64,000 nt of DNA from Pseudomonas cichorii (GTDB lineage: Bacteria; Pseudomonadota; Gammaproteobacteria; Pseudomonadales; Pseudomonadaceae): assembly GCF_015471405.1 (NCBI RefSeq), contig NZ_BLVZ01000007.1, positions 124,001 through 188,000 on the forward strand, read 5' to 3'. Made by a program: the position numbers and the translations under genes. Numbering within the stretch: position 1 is the first letter of the stretch; every line of letters starts with the position of its first letter. Of the stretch, positions 38,166 through 45,782 are shown piece by piece. Under the pieces are notes generated by a model that saw only the letters and a program-made list of their open reading frames with translations, was not told the origin of the DNA and did not search any database.

Positions 38166-40979
38166 ATGTTTGCTTTTTCTTCGCGTCAGCTGATCGCAGG
38201 CCTCGCCTGCGCATGGCTTGCATGTTCTGCTCATGCCAGCACTATCAATCACACTTATACATCTTTGGGTCAGGTCGCAAGTGTCGACGGTGCCCGAACG
38301 GATGTCAGTGACATTACTTTGTATGCATATGATGCTCCAGGCAATCTTACGACTGTCACCAATGCGCTTGGCCATGTTTATACCCTTGGTAATTTCGACA
38401 GTTATGGCAATCCACAGATTGTCACCGATCCTAATGGAGTAGCCACAACACTTGGTTATACCCCGCAAGGATGGCTTGCCAGCCGAACAGTTGACTCATC
38501 GACCACGCAGTATAGCTATAATGAAGTCGGCGATATTCTGCAAATCACCATGGCTGATGGTAATTGGATAAAGTACCGCTATGACGACGCGCGACGCCTT
38601 ATTGGGGTGACGAACCTGCTCGGTGAAAGCATTGACTACACGCTTGATTCGATGGGTAACCGCACTTCGGACACTATAAAAGACAGCAATGGAGCCATTG
38701 TTCACCTCCAGCGGCGAGTGTTCGACGAGTTGGGACGTTTGATCAAGGCGGTGGGTGCTGATAACCAGACCCGGCGTTATGATTACGACCTGAATGACAA
38801 TCAGGCTGGCTCTACCACTGCGCGTGATCACAAAACGCAGCAAGCTTTCGATGCCCTGAATCGTCTCAGTAAGATTGTTGATCCCCTGCAGGGCGTTACT
38901 GCCTTGAGTTACAACCCTGATGATAAGGTCACACAAGTTGTCGATCCGCGTGGCGTAACGACACGATACACCTATGACAGCCAAGGCAATCAGACCAGCA
39001 GTATAAGTGCAGATTCCGGCACCAGTACTTTCGCTTATGATGAAGCCAATAACCTTATTCGCAGTACCGATGCCCGTGGTGTTGTAACCGATTACGGGTA
39101 TGACGCGCTGAATCGCCTGATCAGCAAAAACTATCCCGCTACTCCTGCACTTAATATCAAGTTTCTCTACGATCAGACGGCGAATGGTAATTACGGTATC
39201 GGCCGCCGTACCGGTATTCAAGACAGCGCAGGCGTATTGACGTACACATATGATGCCAAAGGCAATCTGACCAACCAACACCGTTCGGTAGGTGTCAATG
39301 CTGGGGATTATTACGAAAATATAAGTTATGGCTATGATGCAGCCAATAATCTTGTTCAGATCGGATACCCGTCGAATATAGCTTTAACGTACACCCGCAA
39401 CAGCGCAGCCCAAGTGACCGGTATCAAACTAACACTCGGTGGTAGAACAGTCACTCTGGCCAGTAGTATCGCGTATCTGCCTTTTGGCCCGCTGAAGTCC
39501 CTGACCTGGGGCAACGGCATCCTGCTGTCGAAAACATACGATCAGGACTATCTACTGACACAGCAACAAGTCGGTAACTGGCAAACGACTTATCGCTATG
39601 ACGCTGACAGCAATATCAGTGCTACGACCAATAGCCTCTGGGGGGCGGTGCAGTACGAATATGATGCGTTGGGACGTTTGACTCAGGAGCAGACCAACAC
39701 CACCAGGAAAGGTTATAGCTTCGACGCCACCGGTAACCGGACTCAGCGCATTACCAGCAACCTGAACAGCAGCGATAGCAGTGAAACCCAGTCCCTGGCT
39801 TACGCCGACGACAGCAATCGACTGGTCAGCCTCAATGGTTCGACATTAGCAACGGATCTGATCGGTAATCACACTCAACTCAACGGGCGACGCTATACCT
39901 ATGACAGCCAGGGGCGGCTGAGCCAGGTTCATCAAGCCAGCATTTACCAAGTCGCCGAGTACAAATACAACGCCTTGGGGCAACGCATTACCAAGCGTAC
40001 TTACGAAATGGGTAGCCAGGCGCTTATAGGCACTACGGCGTATTTGTATGACCTGAGCGGCAAGCTCATTGGCCAGACGTTTTACGATGCTAACGGCCTG
40101 AAAACCAGCGGCCAATACTGGTTCTGGCTGGATGACATGCCTCTTGCTCAGTTGACGGCCAATTTCTCGACGCTGGGAGAGCTGAGCAGCAGCAAGCTAA
40201 TCTATCTGCACACTGATCATCTGAATACACCACGGCTGGCCACTGATAGTACGCAGACCTTGCTGTGGCGCTGGAACAGCGATGCTTATGGCGTGGGTGC
40301 GCCTGAAGAAGATGTTGACGGTGATGGCAAGGCGACGATCGTAGCGCTCCGGTTTCCAGGGCAGATTTACGATGCGCAGACGCAGCTGAACTATAACTAC
40401 TATCGTGATTACAATCCGGACACTGGGCGGTATGTGCAGAGTGATCCGATTGGGCTTGAGGGGGGATTGAATACTTACGGGTATGTGCTGGGTAACCCGC
40501 TGAGCTATTCAGATCCGTCTGGACTGGTAGTGGATGATGGGCTAGGTGGAAATGTGTGTACGCCTGGCTTTGAGGGGTTGATCTGTAGTCCAGTTGGCGG
40601 TGTTGGGCCAATTGGGGGACTCAAGGGCGGTCTAACCCCAAAAGGTGAAACGGCGTATTGCCCTCTTCCTTCCGGGTTATCCGCTCGTACACCAGTAGGC
40701 CGATCTGGACAAAGCTCTAATTTCGTTAACCTTAATGCTCCTGGTTCGCGAAACCCTCCAGGTACTATCGATGGCAGAAATTACAGTGGTCATGCATTTG
40801 ATAGAATGCAGGAGCGTGGCTACACGCCATCGGTAATAGAGAGCACCATAAAAAATGGTACTAGCGCTCCGGGGAATAAGCCAAACACCACGGTTTATAC
40901 TGATAATTCAAATAAGGTCAATGTGGTTGTAAACTCTCAGAACGGAACCGTAATTACAGTAATACCTGGAGTTAGGTGA
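38166..40979 (+). CDS. Exported Rhs core protein with variable C-terminal toxin tip
   Basis: 937 residues. I chose ATG 38166 because AAGGA lies 7 bases upstream and a second clean signal peptide follows (MFAFSSRQLIAGLACAWLAC, cleavage near AHAS); ATG 38136, overlapping the previous stop, would add ten residues. About 20 YD repeats fill residues ~25-690. The Rhs-associated core is near 690-786 (HTDHLNTPRLATD, DYNPDTGRYVQSDPIGLEGG, DPSGL). The tip after DPSGL (~787-937) ends in SGHAFDRMQERGYTPSVIES and NKVNVVVNSQNGTVITVIPG, resembling DUF4258/BECR-fold RNase toxins. Tip identity is inferred; the immunity gene starts 1 bp after the stop. Confidence 0.85.
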   Translation: MFAFSSRQLIAGLACAWLACSAHASTINHTYTSLGQVASVDGARTDVSDITLYAYDAPGNLTTVTNALGHVYTLGNFDSYGNPQIVTDPNGVATTLGYTPQGWLASRTVDSSTTQYSYNEVGDILQITMADGNWIKYRYDDARRLIGVTNLLGESIDYTLDSMGNRTSDTIKDSNGAIVHLQRRVFDELGRLIKAVGADNQTRRYDYDLNDNQAGSTTARDHKTQQAFDALNRLSKIVDPLQGVTALSYNPDDKVTQVVDPRGVTTRYTYDSQGNQTSSISADSGTSTFAYDEANNLIRSTDARGVVTDYGYDALNRLISKNYPATPALNIKFLYDQTANGNYGIGRRTGIQDSAGVLTYTYDAKGNLTNQHRSVGVNAGDYYENISYGYDAANNLVQIGYPSNIALTYTRNSAAQVTGIKLTLGGRTVTLASSIAYLPFGPLKSLTWGNGILLSKTYDQDYLLTQQQVGNWQTTYRYDADSNISATTNSLWGAVQYEYDALGRLTQEQTNTTRKGYSFDATGNRTQRITSNLNSSDSSETQSLAYADDSNRLVSLNGSTLATDLIGNHTQLNGRRYTYDSQGRLSQVHQASIYQVAEYKYNALGQRITKRTYEMGSQALIGTTAYLYDLSGKLIGQTFYDANGLKTSGQYWFWLDDMPLAQLTANFSTLGELSSSKLIYLHTDHLNTPRLATDSTQTLLWRWNSDAYGVGAPEEDVDGDGKATIVALRFPGQIYDAQTQLNYNYYRDYNPDTGRYVQSDPIGLEGGLNTYGYVLGNPLSYSDPSGLVVDDGLGGNVCTPGFEGLICSPVGGVGPIGGLKGGLTPKGETAYCPLPSGLSARTPVGRSGQSSNFVNLNAPGSRNPPGTIDGRNYSGHAFDRMQERGYTPSVIESTIKNGTSAPGNKPNTTVYTDNSNKVNVVVNSQNGTVITVIPGVR

Positions 40980-40980
40980 A

Positions 40981-41244
40981 ATGAATACTAGTATACAGTC
41001 TGCACTATATGATCAGGTACGGGTGGCCATTCATAAGCAATGGGATCCTATCGGTGTTTCAGTCTATTCGGATGAAATGGGTGAGTACGATGGATACATT
41101 CCTGAACTATGTAAGCTTATAGAAAATAAGGCTGATAGAGAAGTAGTCATCGAATATCTATGGTCAGTAGAGACTATTGCAATGGGACTGAGTGGAGATA
41201 GGCCCCATACGGAGAAGTTCGCAGATCAGCTTTTATCCTTGTAG
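40981..41244 (+). CDS. Probable immunity protein to the Rhs tip (DUF1871-like)
   Basis: 87-residue acidic protein one base downstream of the Rhs toxin. The pattern HKQWDPIGVSVYSDEMGEYD with a following YIPELCKLIE resembles DUF1871-type proteins seen behind Rhs and contact-dependent toxins. There is no signal peptide, as expected for a cytoplasmic immunity protein that neutralises a delivered nuclease. The assignment rests on position, size and pattern memory; no direct evidence for the pairing. Confidence 0.65.
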   Translation: MNTSIQSALYDQVRVAIHKQWDPIGVSVYSDEMGEYDGYIPELCKLIENKADREVVIEYLWSVETIAMGLSGDRPHTEKFADQLLSL

Positions 41245-41271
41245 TGTGAGTTATTTGGCCCGAGCGGAAAA

Positions 41272-41305
41272 GAATGCTATGACCTCCATCCAGGCCGTAG
41301 CATTC
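41272..41305. terminator. Stem-loop after the first immunity gene
   Basis: GAATGCTATGACCT (41272-41285) pairs with AGGCCGTAGCATTC (41292-41305), one mismatch and one G-U, loop of 6. There is no clear U-tract, so it may be a processing or attenuation structure rather than a strict terminator. Confidence 0.45.
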
Positions 41306-41363
41306 ACACACTCCTGCGTTTGAGCGCGCTTTGTGGCTCTGAAGTACCTCTTCACAGGTAGGT

Positions 41364-41800
41364 ATGGCGAAAATTATCCCATCAGATCGATTTTTCCCTA
41401 AATCTGTTGCCTGTAAAGAGTGCATGGAGGATGTGAAAGCACTCGGAGATGGAAATAGAAATGTTCGATCTCGTCAATTGCAAGGCAATAATATGAAAAA
41501 TATCCAGATAATAGATGGCGCAAAAAATTGTGTTTACGATATCTTTTCAGCCACAGAGGAAGAGTTTGATAAAATATTTCCTCAGGGAACAAATATCGCT
41601 TTTATTGATGAGGTTTATTCGAGAAAAAGCGAGTCGGAACTTGATAGGGTGTTCAATAGTATATGGAGCCGCCCTGTGCGAAAATTACATGCGCAGGGGA
41701 TTCATGGAATTGTTTTTATGAGTTGGATGAAAAGAAAGTTTACTATCCGAATAGAGTGGATGAGGATGCTGTAAATCCAGGTGGAAGTTGTTTGAGGTGA
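41364..41800 (+). pseudogene. Frameshifted orphan immunity gene fused to a toxin-tail remnant
   Basis: The frame from 41364 starts with a ~43-residue segment (DRFFPKSVACKECMEDVKAL) whose CKEC recalls papain-fold toxin tips. It runs into an immunity-like protein from Met at 41493 (MKNIQIIDGAKNCVYDIFSA) up to GIHGIVF. At a T5 run (41713-41717) the frame is lost; adding one T restores YELDEKKVYYPNRVDEDAVN to a stop at 41800, which fits better than the encoded MSWMKRKF end. I read this as a decayed immunity gene joined to a truncated tail. The fold names are tentative. Confidence 0.55.
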
Positions 41801-42200
41801 TACTATTTTAGGCGGATGGTGTATTTTTAGTGCTAGTGCTAGGTTTCAGTGTTTTTAGTAAGTAGGCTCTCATCTTTATGAAGCTTATATGTAAGTGATA
41901 TGTTGTCTTGTACCCACGATAGGAAATCAAATTTCTGAATCAGATCGATGCCCCACTTGAATTTCTACCTAACCAATTGGTCGGTTATCTGTCGCCTTCG
42001 CTCAAGACCTTCATTCGTCAATCAGATTGGTTTTTCCTGTTCACCTGATTACTGATGAAACGTATCGGCCCCATGCCCCACCTATCTTTCGGTAGCTGCA
42101 GCATGGAGCGGGCCGAAGCCTAGTGTTTCTACTAAGAAAGGAAGTAAAATTACTGTATCTGATGGCGGAGCAATTATTAATATTGATAAGTGAGTGAGTG
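41801..42200. other. Spacer with a possible toxin-tail remnant
   Basis: No full gene. A strong inverted repeat TCGGCCC (42065-42071)/GGGCCGA (42110-42116) with inner CATGC/GCATG is present. The frame 42059-42193 can be read as a short tail ending GSKITVSDGGAIINIDK, 7 bp before the next gene, the usual tail-immunity layout; only its last ~25 codons look protein-like. The rest is unassigned. Confidence 0.4.
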
Positions 42201-42746
42201 ATGGATATTTCTAAATGTATAGATTTGCATAGTTACTCATCTTCTAAGGGGTTTCTAGGGTATATTGATCATGCCGGGGATGATGCCAGGTCGGGAGCGG
42301 ATTATGCGCTCGATATTTTTGAAAGTTTTCTTAGCTCGGTTGGGGGCGAGGTTGTCGTATTTACTACAATGGCTTTCAAGGGGAGTGGGAGTGAGCTAAA
42401 AAAAATCTATGGATATGAAGGTGCTGATTTTGAGAGTTTTATAGAGTCTGCATCTGGCTTCATTAGTGATGAATATGGTGAGTCATGCAGCTTTAGAGTC
42501 TTGCCATTGAAAAGCAATGACTTTAGACAGTCTGGTCTTGCTAGTGCTTGCTACATAATTATGGCGTTGGGCGGTGTGTGCGGTCATTTATTTATATTTT
42601 CAAAGGCTGCATCCGTAATTGTGTATCCACACGACGACACAGGGTTTGGTGTGATCTCTGTAGATGATGATAATCTATCTTCCTGTTTTTTTGATTTTTT
42701 CAACACGAGTTGTTTTAATATCCATTTAAAAAAGCAATCTCTTTGA
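42201..42746 (+). CDS. Orphan immunity-like protein
   Basis: 181 residues, not recognised. Acidic, with Ser/Gly-rich surface and hydrophobic core segments (VVVFTTMAF, ACYIIMALGGVCGHLFIFSK) but no signal peptide. ATG 42201 or GTG 42198 could start it; neither has a good ribosome site. Its AT-rich codon use differs from the core genes. Its last ~20 codons are partly duplicated at 44160-44215. Size, position in the array and a preceding tail remnant suggest an immunity protein; this is an inference. Confidence 0.5.
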   Translation: MDISKCIDLHSYSSSKGFLGYIDHAGDDARSGADYALDIFESFLSSVGGEVVVFTTMAFKGSGSELKKIYGYEGADFESFIESASGFISDEYGESCSFRVLPLKSNDFRQSGLASACYIIMALGGVCGHLFIFSKAASVIVYPHDDTGFGVISVDDDNLSSCFFDFFNTSCFNIHLKKQSL

Positions 42747-42840
42747 AAGGATGTTGTTAGGCGTTAGGGGAGAGAAAACTACACGGAAGCTCTTTTCGCT
42801 TGGTGATGTGGGTAAAGTAAGTTTTTACCTGCATGCCTAT
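42684..42840. repeat. Direct repeat, copy 1
   Basis: About 155 bp covering the 3' end of the gene at 42201 and the following tail remnant. Copy 2 is at 44160-44318, in the same orientation, roughly 90% identical by eye with small indels. The two copies bracket two immunity-like genes and a tail remnant. Confidence 0.8.
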
Positions 42841-42885
42841 AATTTGGGCATAGTCGCAGCCCCAAATCCAAGTGTCTTATTTTGA
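42751..42885 (+). pseudogene. Truncated toxin-tail remnant (copy 1)
   Basis: A 44-codon frame from ATG 42751, five bases after the previous stop: MLLGVRGEKTTRKLFSLGDV followed by GKVSFYLH, after which it departs from the copy at 44236 and stops. Shared residues RKLFSLGDVGKVSFYLH show that both derive from one toxin tip. It is too short to be an active toxin. Confidence 0.5.
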
Positions 42886-43083
42886 ATAAGTGGGGTTGTT
42901 AAACGGCTGAATATTCTGGAGTGGTAGTCGAATAAAAAGTTTGTATAGGGTTGGTGTTTTTGTGTCGGGTGCAGCATCGGGCTTGTCGCTGAATTCAAGC
43001 TGGAAAGTGTGCTGGTGGTCATGAATCACCTAGGGTAAAAGGTACTGGTAGTTAAGCGTTCGGTTTAAGGTGCGGAGGTTTGT

Positions 43084-43563
43084 GTGGAGCATGTTGTAAG
43101 TGTTGTCCGAGGTATTACTCCCCATGCATATGACTCGCTGCCTAACGCAGTTGCTCTTTCTAGGGTGACGAAGGAGCGTAAAGAAAAATGTGATTTGATT
43201 GGGGGTGGTTTTGTAGTCGCTTATGAGTTAGGTGGTGATTCTTTAGTTTTAAGTTTTAATAATGGATGGCGTTTGGTTGTGTCTGCCGGAGATAATAGAG
43301 TTGATTGGGATGTTGTGCCTGTTAAACCGGCTATTAAAGAAGGTGGGCGGAAAGGGGTTGTCTATCGTCTACACCCCGATGGTGAAATAGTACTGTGGAA
43401 GCCGCGAATATTTCTGAACAAACTTTTGGGGAAACAAGCGGCAATATCGCCAAGTAATCAATACCTCTTCTTGTTTGTTCGGGATGAGGCTGATTATATT
43501 TTTGATTTTCTTATCAATGTTGATATTCCTGACGAAAGATTTCTATTCCTCTCCGAGGTGTAG
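43084..43563 (+). CDS. Orphan immunity-like protein
   Basis: 159 residues from GTG 43084, with GGAGG upstream. Not recognised by name. Beta-rich pattern (GGGFVVAYELGGDSLVLSFN, NGWRLVVSAGDNRVDWDVV) without signal peptide or membrane segment. AT-rich like its neighbours. The preceding ~200 bp hold only the remnant at 42751 and unassigned sequence. Likely an immunity protein separated from its toxin; no direct proof. Confidence 0.55.
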   Translation: MEHVVSVVRGITPHAYDSLPNAVALSRVTKERKEKCDLIGGGFVVAYELGGDSLVLSFNNGWRLVVSAGDNRVDWDVVPVKPAIKEGGRKGVVYRLHPDGEIVLWKPRIFLNKLLGKQAAISPSNQYLFLFVRDEADYIFDFLINVDIPDERFLFLSEV

Positions 43564-43596
43564 GCTGAAAGAAAAGCTTTTTGTTTGGTGAAGAAA

Positions 43597-43866
43597 ATGC
43601 ATGATTGGACCCTACAGTCGATTCACGTTGATTGGGCTCGTGGAGTGGCAAAAATCGAACTTAAGGACTCGATGTCCATGGTTAGATTTATCGAGATCAA
43701 CGAGCTAAAGAGTGTAACCATACCAAGAAGGAATCCTTGGGGTGAAAGTGTTTCAATTAACGAGGCAATTTACCTTGTTAATGAGGGAGGGGAGCATGCT
43801 CTAATTGTTGAAATGCAATCGGGAGATTACATAAAAGTGGAAGCTGGATTTATAAGTAAGTTATAG
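43597..43866 (+). CDS. Orphan immunity-like protein (small beta protein)
   Basis: 89 residues from ATG 43597 (GTG 43588 also possible): MHDWTLQSIHVDWARGVAKI, a central block TIPRRNPWGESVSINEA and HALIVEMQSGDYIKVEAGFI. The pattern matches a family of small proteins I recall behind Rhs genes of Pseudomonas, annotated as hypothetical. Follows the gene at 43084 by 33 bp and precedes a terminator, so the two probably form one transcript. Confidence 0.6.
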   Translation: MHDWTLQSIHVDWARGVAKIELKDSMSMVRFIEINELKSVTIPRRNPWGESVSINEAIYLVNEGGEHALIVEMQSGDYIKVEAGFISKL

Positions 43867-43900
43867 TTTTTATAAATTTTACAGAGAGGGATTTCTCTGG

Positions 43901-43923
43901 CACCGGCTTTTTGCCGGTGTTTC
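43901..43923 (+). terminator. Intrinsic terminator in the immunity array
   Basis: CACCGGC (43901-43907)/GCCGGTG (43913-43919) with a TTTTT loop and a short T-run after the stem (TTTCC). It closes the 43084-43866 gene pair. Confidence 0.7.
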
Positions 43924-43968
43924 CTTCGCTATATGTCCTTTGCCACCGCCTCTAGATACTAGCTGTGA

Positions 43969-44145
43969 AGAGGACTGGAGGCAGATATTCCAAGTGGTGG
44001 AGTTGTATCAGGGGTCCCAGGGCGTGCAGGAGTCTTGGCAGGAGCTCAGTTAAATCCGGACGGGACAGTATGCGGTTGGGTCGGTCTCATGGGAGGTATT
44101 CCCGGTCCCAATTGGAGTACTCGCCCAGTGGAGTTGGATAAATGA
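43969..44145 (+). pseudogene. Toxin-tail remnant
   Basis: Open frame of 58 codons without a start, entered directly after a stop: LEADIPSGGVVSGVPGRAGV then LAGAQLNPDGTVCGWVGLMG and a short end ELDK. Gly-rich and protein-like in codon use, it looks like the C-terminal end of a secreted toxin tip whose core and immunity gene are gone. No function expected. Confidence 0.45.
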
Positions 44146-44159
44146 TAGTATATGTTTTC

Positions 44160-44318
44160 TCGTTTTTTGATTTTTTCAACACAAGTTGTTTTAATATCCA
44201 TTTAAAAAGCAATCTCTTTAAAAGGATATTGTTAGACGTTAGAGGGGGGAGCTACACGGAAGCTCTTTTCGCTTGGTGATGTGGGTAAGGTAAGTTTTTA
44301 TCTGCATATCCATAATGA
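44160..44318. repeat. Direct repeat, copy 2
   Basis: Matches 42684-42840. It contains a fragment of the 3' end of the gene at 42201 (reading FFDFFNTSCFNIHLK) and the start of the longer tail remnant at 44236. Confidence 0.8.
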
Positions 44319-44436
44319 GGGTAAGCCCAAAAGGGATTATGACCAGCCACATCAAGGCCATGAAACGCCGCACGTTCATGAGTGGGAAAACGGGGTTAGA
44401 GAGCATCCCGGTCGTAACTACTCACCGTTGCCATAA
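44236..44436 (+). pseudogene. Toxin-tail remnant (copy 2) preceding its likely immunity gene
   Basis: 66 codons with no start codon: GATRKLFSLGDVGKVSFYLH, HIHNEGKPKRDYDQPHQGHE, then PHVHEWENGVREHPGRNYSP. The His-rich end HVHEWENG is typical of the last part of some Rhs toxin tips. The stop is 12 bp before the next gene, which has AAGGAG upstream: the normal tail-immunity spacing. The upstream core is missing, so it is a displaced tip. Confidence 0.55.
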
Positions 44437-44448
44437 GAAGGAGCTGAC

Positions 44449-44865
44449 ATGAGCAGTTGGGAATTTTTGGTCGAGTCAACTATTGATAGCGTACACGTCA
44501 ATGCATTGAACAAAGAAATAAGAATCAATGTTACGTGTGCATGCGAAGGCAAAGGTAGACAACAGATTATCGCAACTGGCGTCGATGATTTCGTTGTGAG
44601 TGAAATGCGAATTTCTAATATTATTGATCGAGTAAATAGATTTGATGGCGACGATCTTGATAGGAGCGATTCAGATACATCAAAGCGTCTATTTTTTCTG
44701 ATGAGAGGTAAGGCTCCAAGTTTTTCTGAACTGGAATGGGACGTTCTACAGAAAAAATTATCTTATATTCGTGACGGTAAATTGAGCCTTTTGGAAATTG
44801 AGCCGGTTTATGGGGCGACGATAATAATTTTAGCCAAGAGTTTTAGCCTTGAGCTTATAGCTTAG
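44449..44865 (+). CDS. Orphan immunity-like protein
   Basis: 138 residues from ATG 44449 with AAGGAG upstream. MSSWEFLVESTIDSVHVNAL, then VDDFVVSEMRISNIIDRVNR and a hydrophobic C-terminus (VYGATIIILAKSFSLELIA). Not assigned to a named family. It sits right after the tail remnant at 44236, so it is most likely the immunity protein for that lost toxin. Confidence 0.6.
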   Translation: MSSWEFLVESTIDSVHVNALNKEIRINVTCACEGKGRQQIIATGVDDFVVSEMRISNIIDRVNRFDGDDLDRSDSDTSKRLFFLMRGKAPSFSELEWDVLQKKLSYIRDGKLSLLEIEPVYGATIIILAKSFSLELIA

Positions 44866-45081
44866 GCTTCGGATGCGGCAAACAATCCAGCAGAGCCGGA
44901 CGAGAATAACTTAGACAAGATCAAAGGAAACAAAGCCGAAGATGCTGCGGCTCAGGACGCCGGATATAACGATGCTCACGATGCAAATAAGGGGCGAGGT
45001 GATGGTTGAGTGAATATCTATAACGATAAGACAACGGGGCAAAATTGGATATGGGATGGTAAGAATGACTCAGGGGAATAA
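44866..45081 (+). pseudogene. Toxin-tail remnant with in-frame stop
   Basis: Continues in frame after the TAG of the previous gene: ASDAANNPAEPDENNLDKIK, then AQDAGYNDAHDANKGRGDG, a TGA at 45007-45009, then VNIYNDKTTGQNWIWDGKND and a stop 5 bp before the next gene. The GYxDAHDxKxGRGD...VNIYxDKTTG layout recalls a family of toxin tips (similar to polymorphic toxin type 33, from memory). The internal stop shows decay. Confidence 0.5.
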
Positions 45082-45086
45082 CCGCT

Positions 45087-45497
45087 ATGAGTTCATTGTC
45101 CGTTAGAGCGAAATCAGTTTCGTTGACATTCAGAGGCTTTGATCTCACTGCTGAGGAAGTAGTTGCTCTTGTAAGTGTGGTTGCATCAAGACTCGGAAAT
45201 CGTGGTGAGCCAGTAAAGCCTGGTGTCAAAACGCTGTTAACTCGATCTTACGCAATTTTCTCGTTGGGCTTCTTAAATGACTACGAGTTATGCGAGATGT
45301 TCCCTGCGTTACTCACGCATCTTGGGGGCATCAATCATATTTTCCAGATACAAAGTCAGATCCAACCAGAGTTTTCCGAGATTCATTTTGACTTACCGGT
45401 TGCTGCGTCCGATGAGTCACAAGAAGGATATTTGTCGACGACTGTTATTGCAGATGTCTCTCAACTTAAGGCCAGCATCTCATTCGGCTTTTTCTAA
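45087..45497 (+). CDS. Orphan immunity-like protein, DUF4279-like
   Basis: 136 residues from ATG 45087, with AGGGGAA upstream. The pattern SVSLTFRGFDLTAEEVVALV and RLGNRGEPVKPGVKTLLTRS resembles DUF4279 proteins, which often lie behind polymorphic toxins. No signal peptide. Paired by position with the tail remnant at 44866. Last gene of the array; a long hairpin follows at once. Confidence 0.6.
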   Translation: MSSLSVRAKSVSLTFRGFDLTAEEVVALVSVVASRLGNRGEPVKPGVKTLLTRSYAIFSLGFLNDYELCEMFPALLTHLGGINHIFQIQSQIQPEFSEIHFDLPVAASDESQEGYLSTTVIADVSQLKASISFGFF

Positions 45498-45782
45498 AGC
45501 CGTAAAGCCTTGTAGCGCGGGTCATTTGACCCGCGCTGGACGAAACGTTACGGCTCCCCAGGTCGTAGCGTTCCGTCCACAGCCCTTCGCTTAAATGCAG
45601 CAGCGATATCCCCAATCCCCTGTTCACCGCAGATAGCGAAAGTGTCCCAGATCTGTCCTATGTAACCGCCTCACGGACCCCACCTTCAAAACCCTGCACT
45701 GAACCCCGATGCTGGTCTCCCGAACTCTTTCAGGAGCCAGCCCTCATGACGTCGTCCCTACGTTTGTAATTCCCTTGCTTTT
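45498..45782. other. Array end: large hairpin and unassigned spacer
   Basis: Nested perfect inverted repeats: AGCCGTAA (45498-45505)/TTACGGCT (45548-45555) and AGCGCGGGTCA (45514-45524)/TGACCCGCGCT (45527-45537), TT loop. It can end the array transcript or form a cruciform. The next ~225 bp up to the DUF4198 gene show nothing I can assign. GC content returns to the core level here. Confidence 0.6.

Noticed and set aside
45498..45555. Possible integron attC site
   Set aside because: The arms do not fit the RYYYAAC/GTTRRRY core sites and no integrase is near.
36282..45782. Prophage or transposon as source of the AT-rich island
   Set aside because: No integrase, transposase, tRNA attachment site or flanking inverted repeats were found; only Rhs-type and immunity-like genes are visible.
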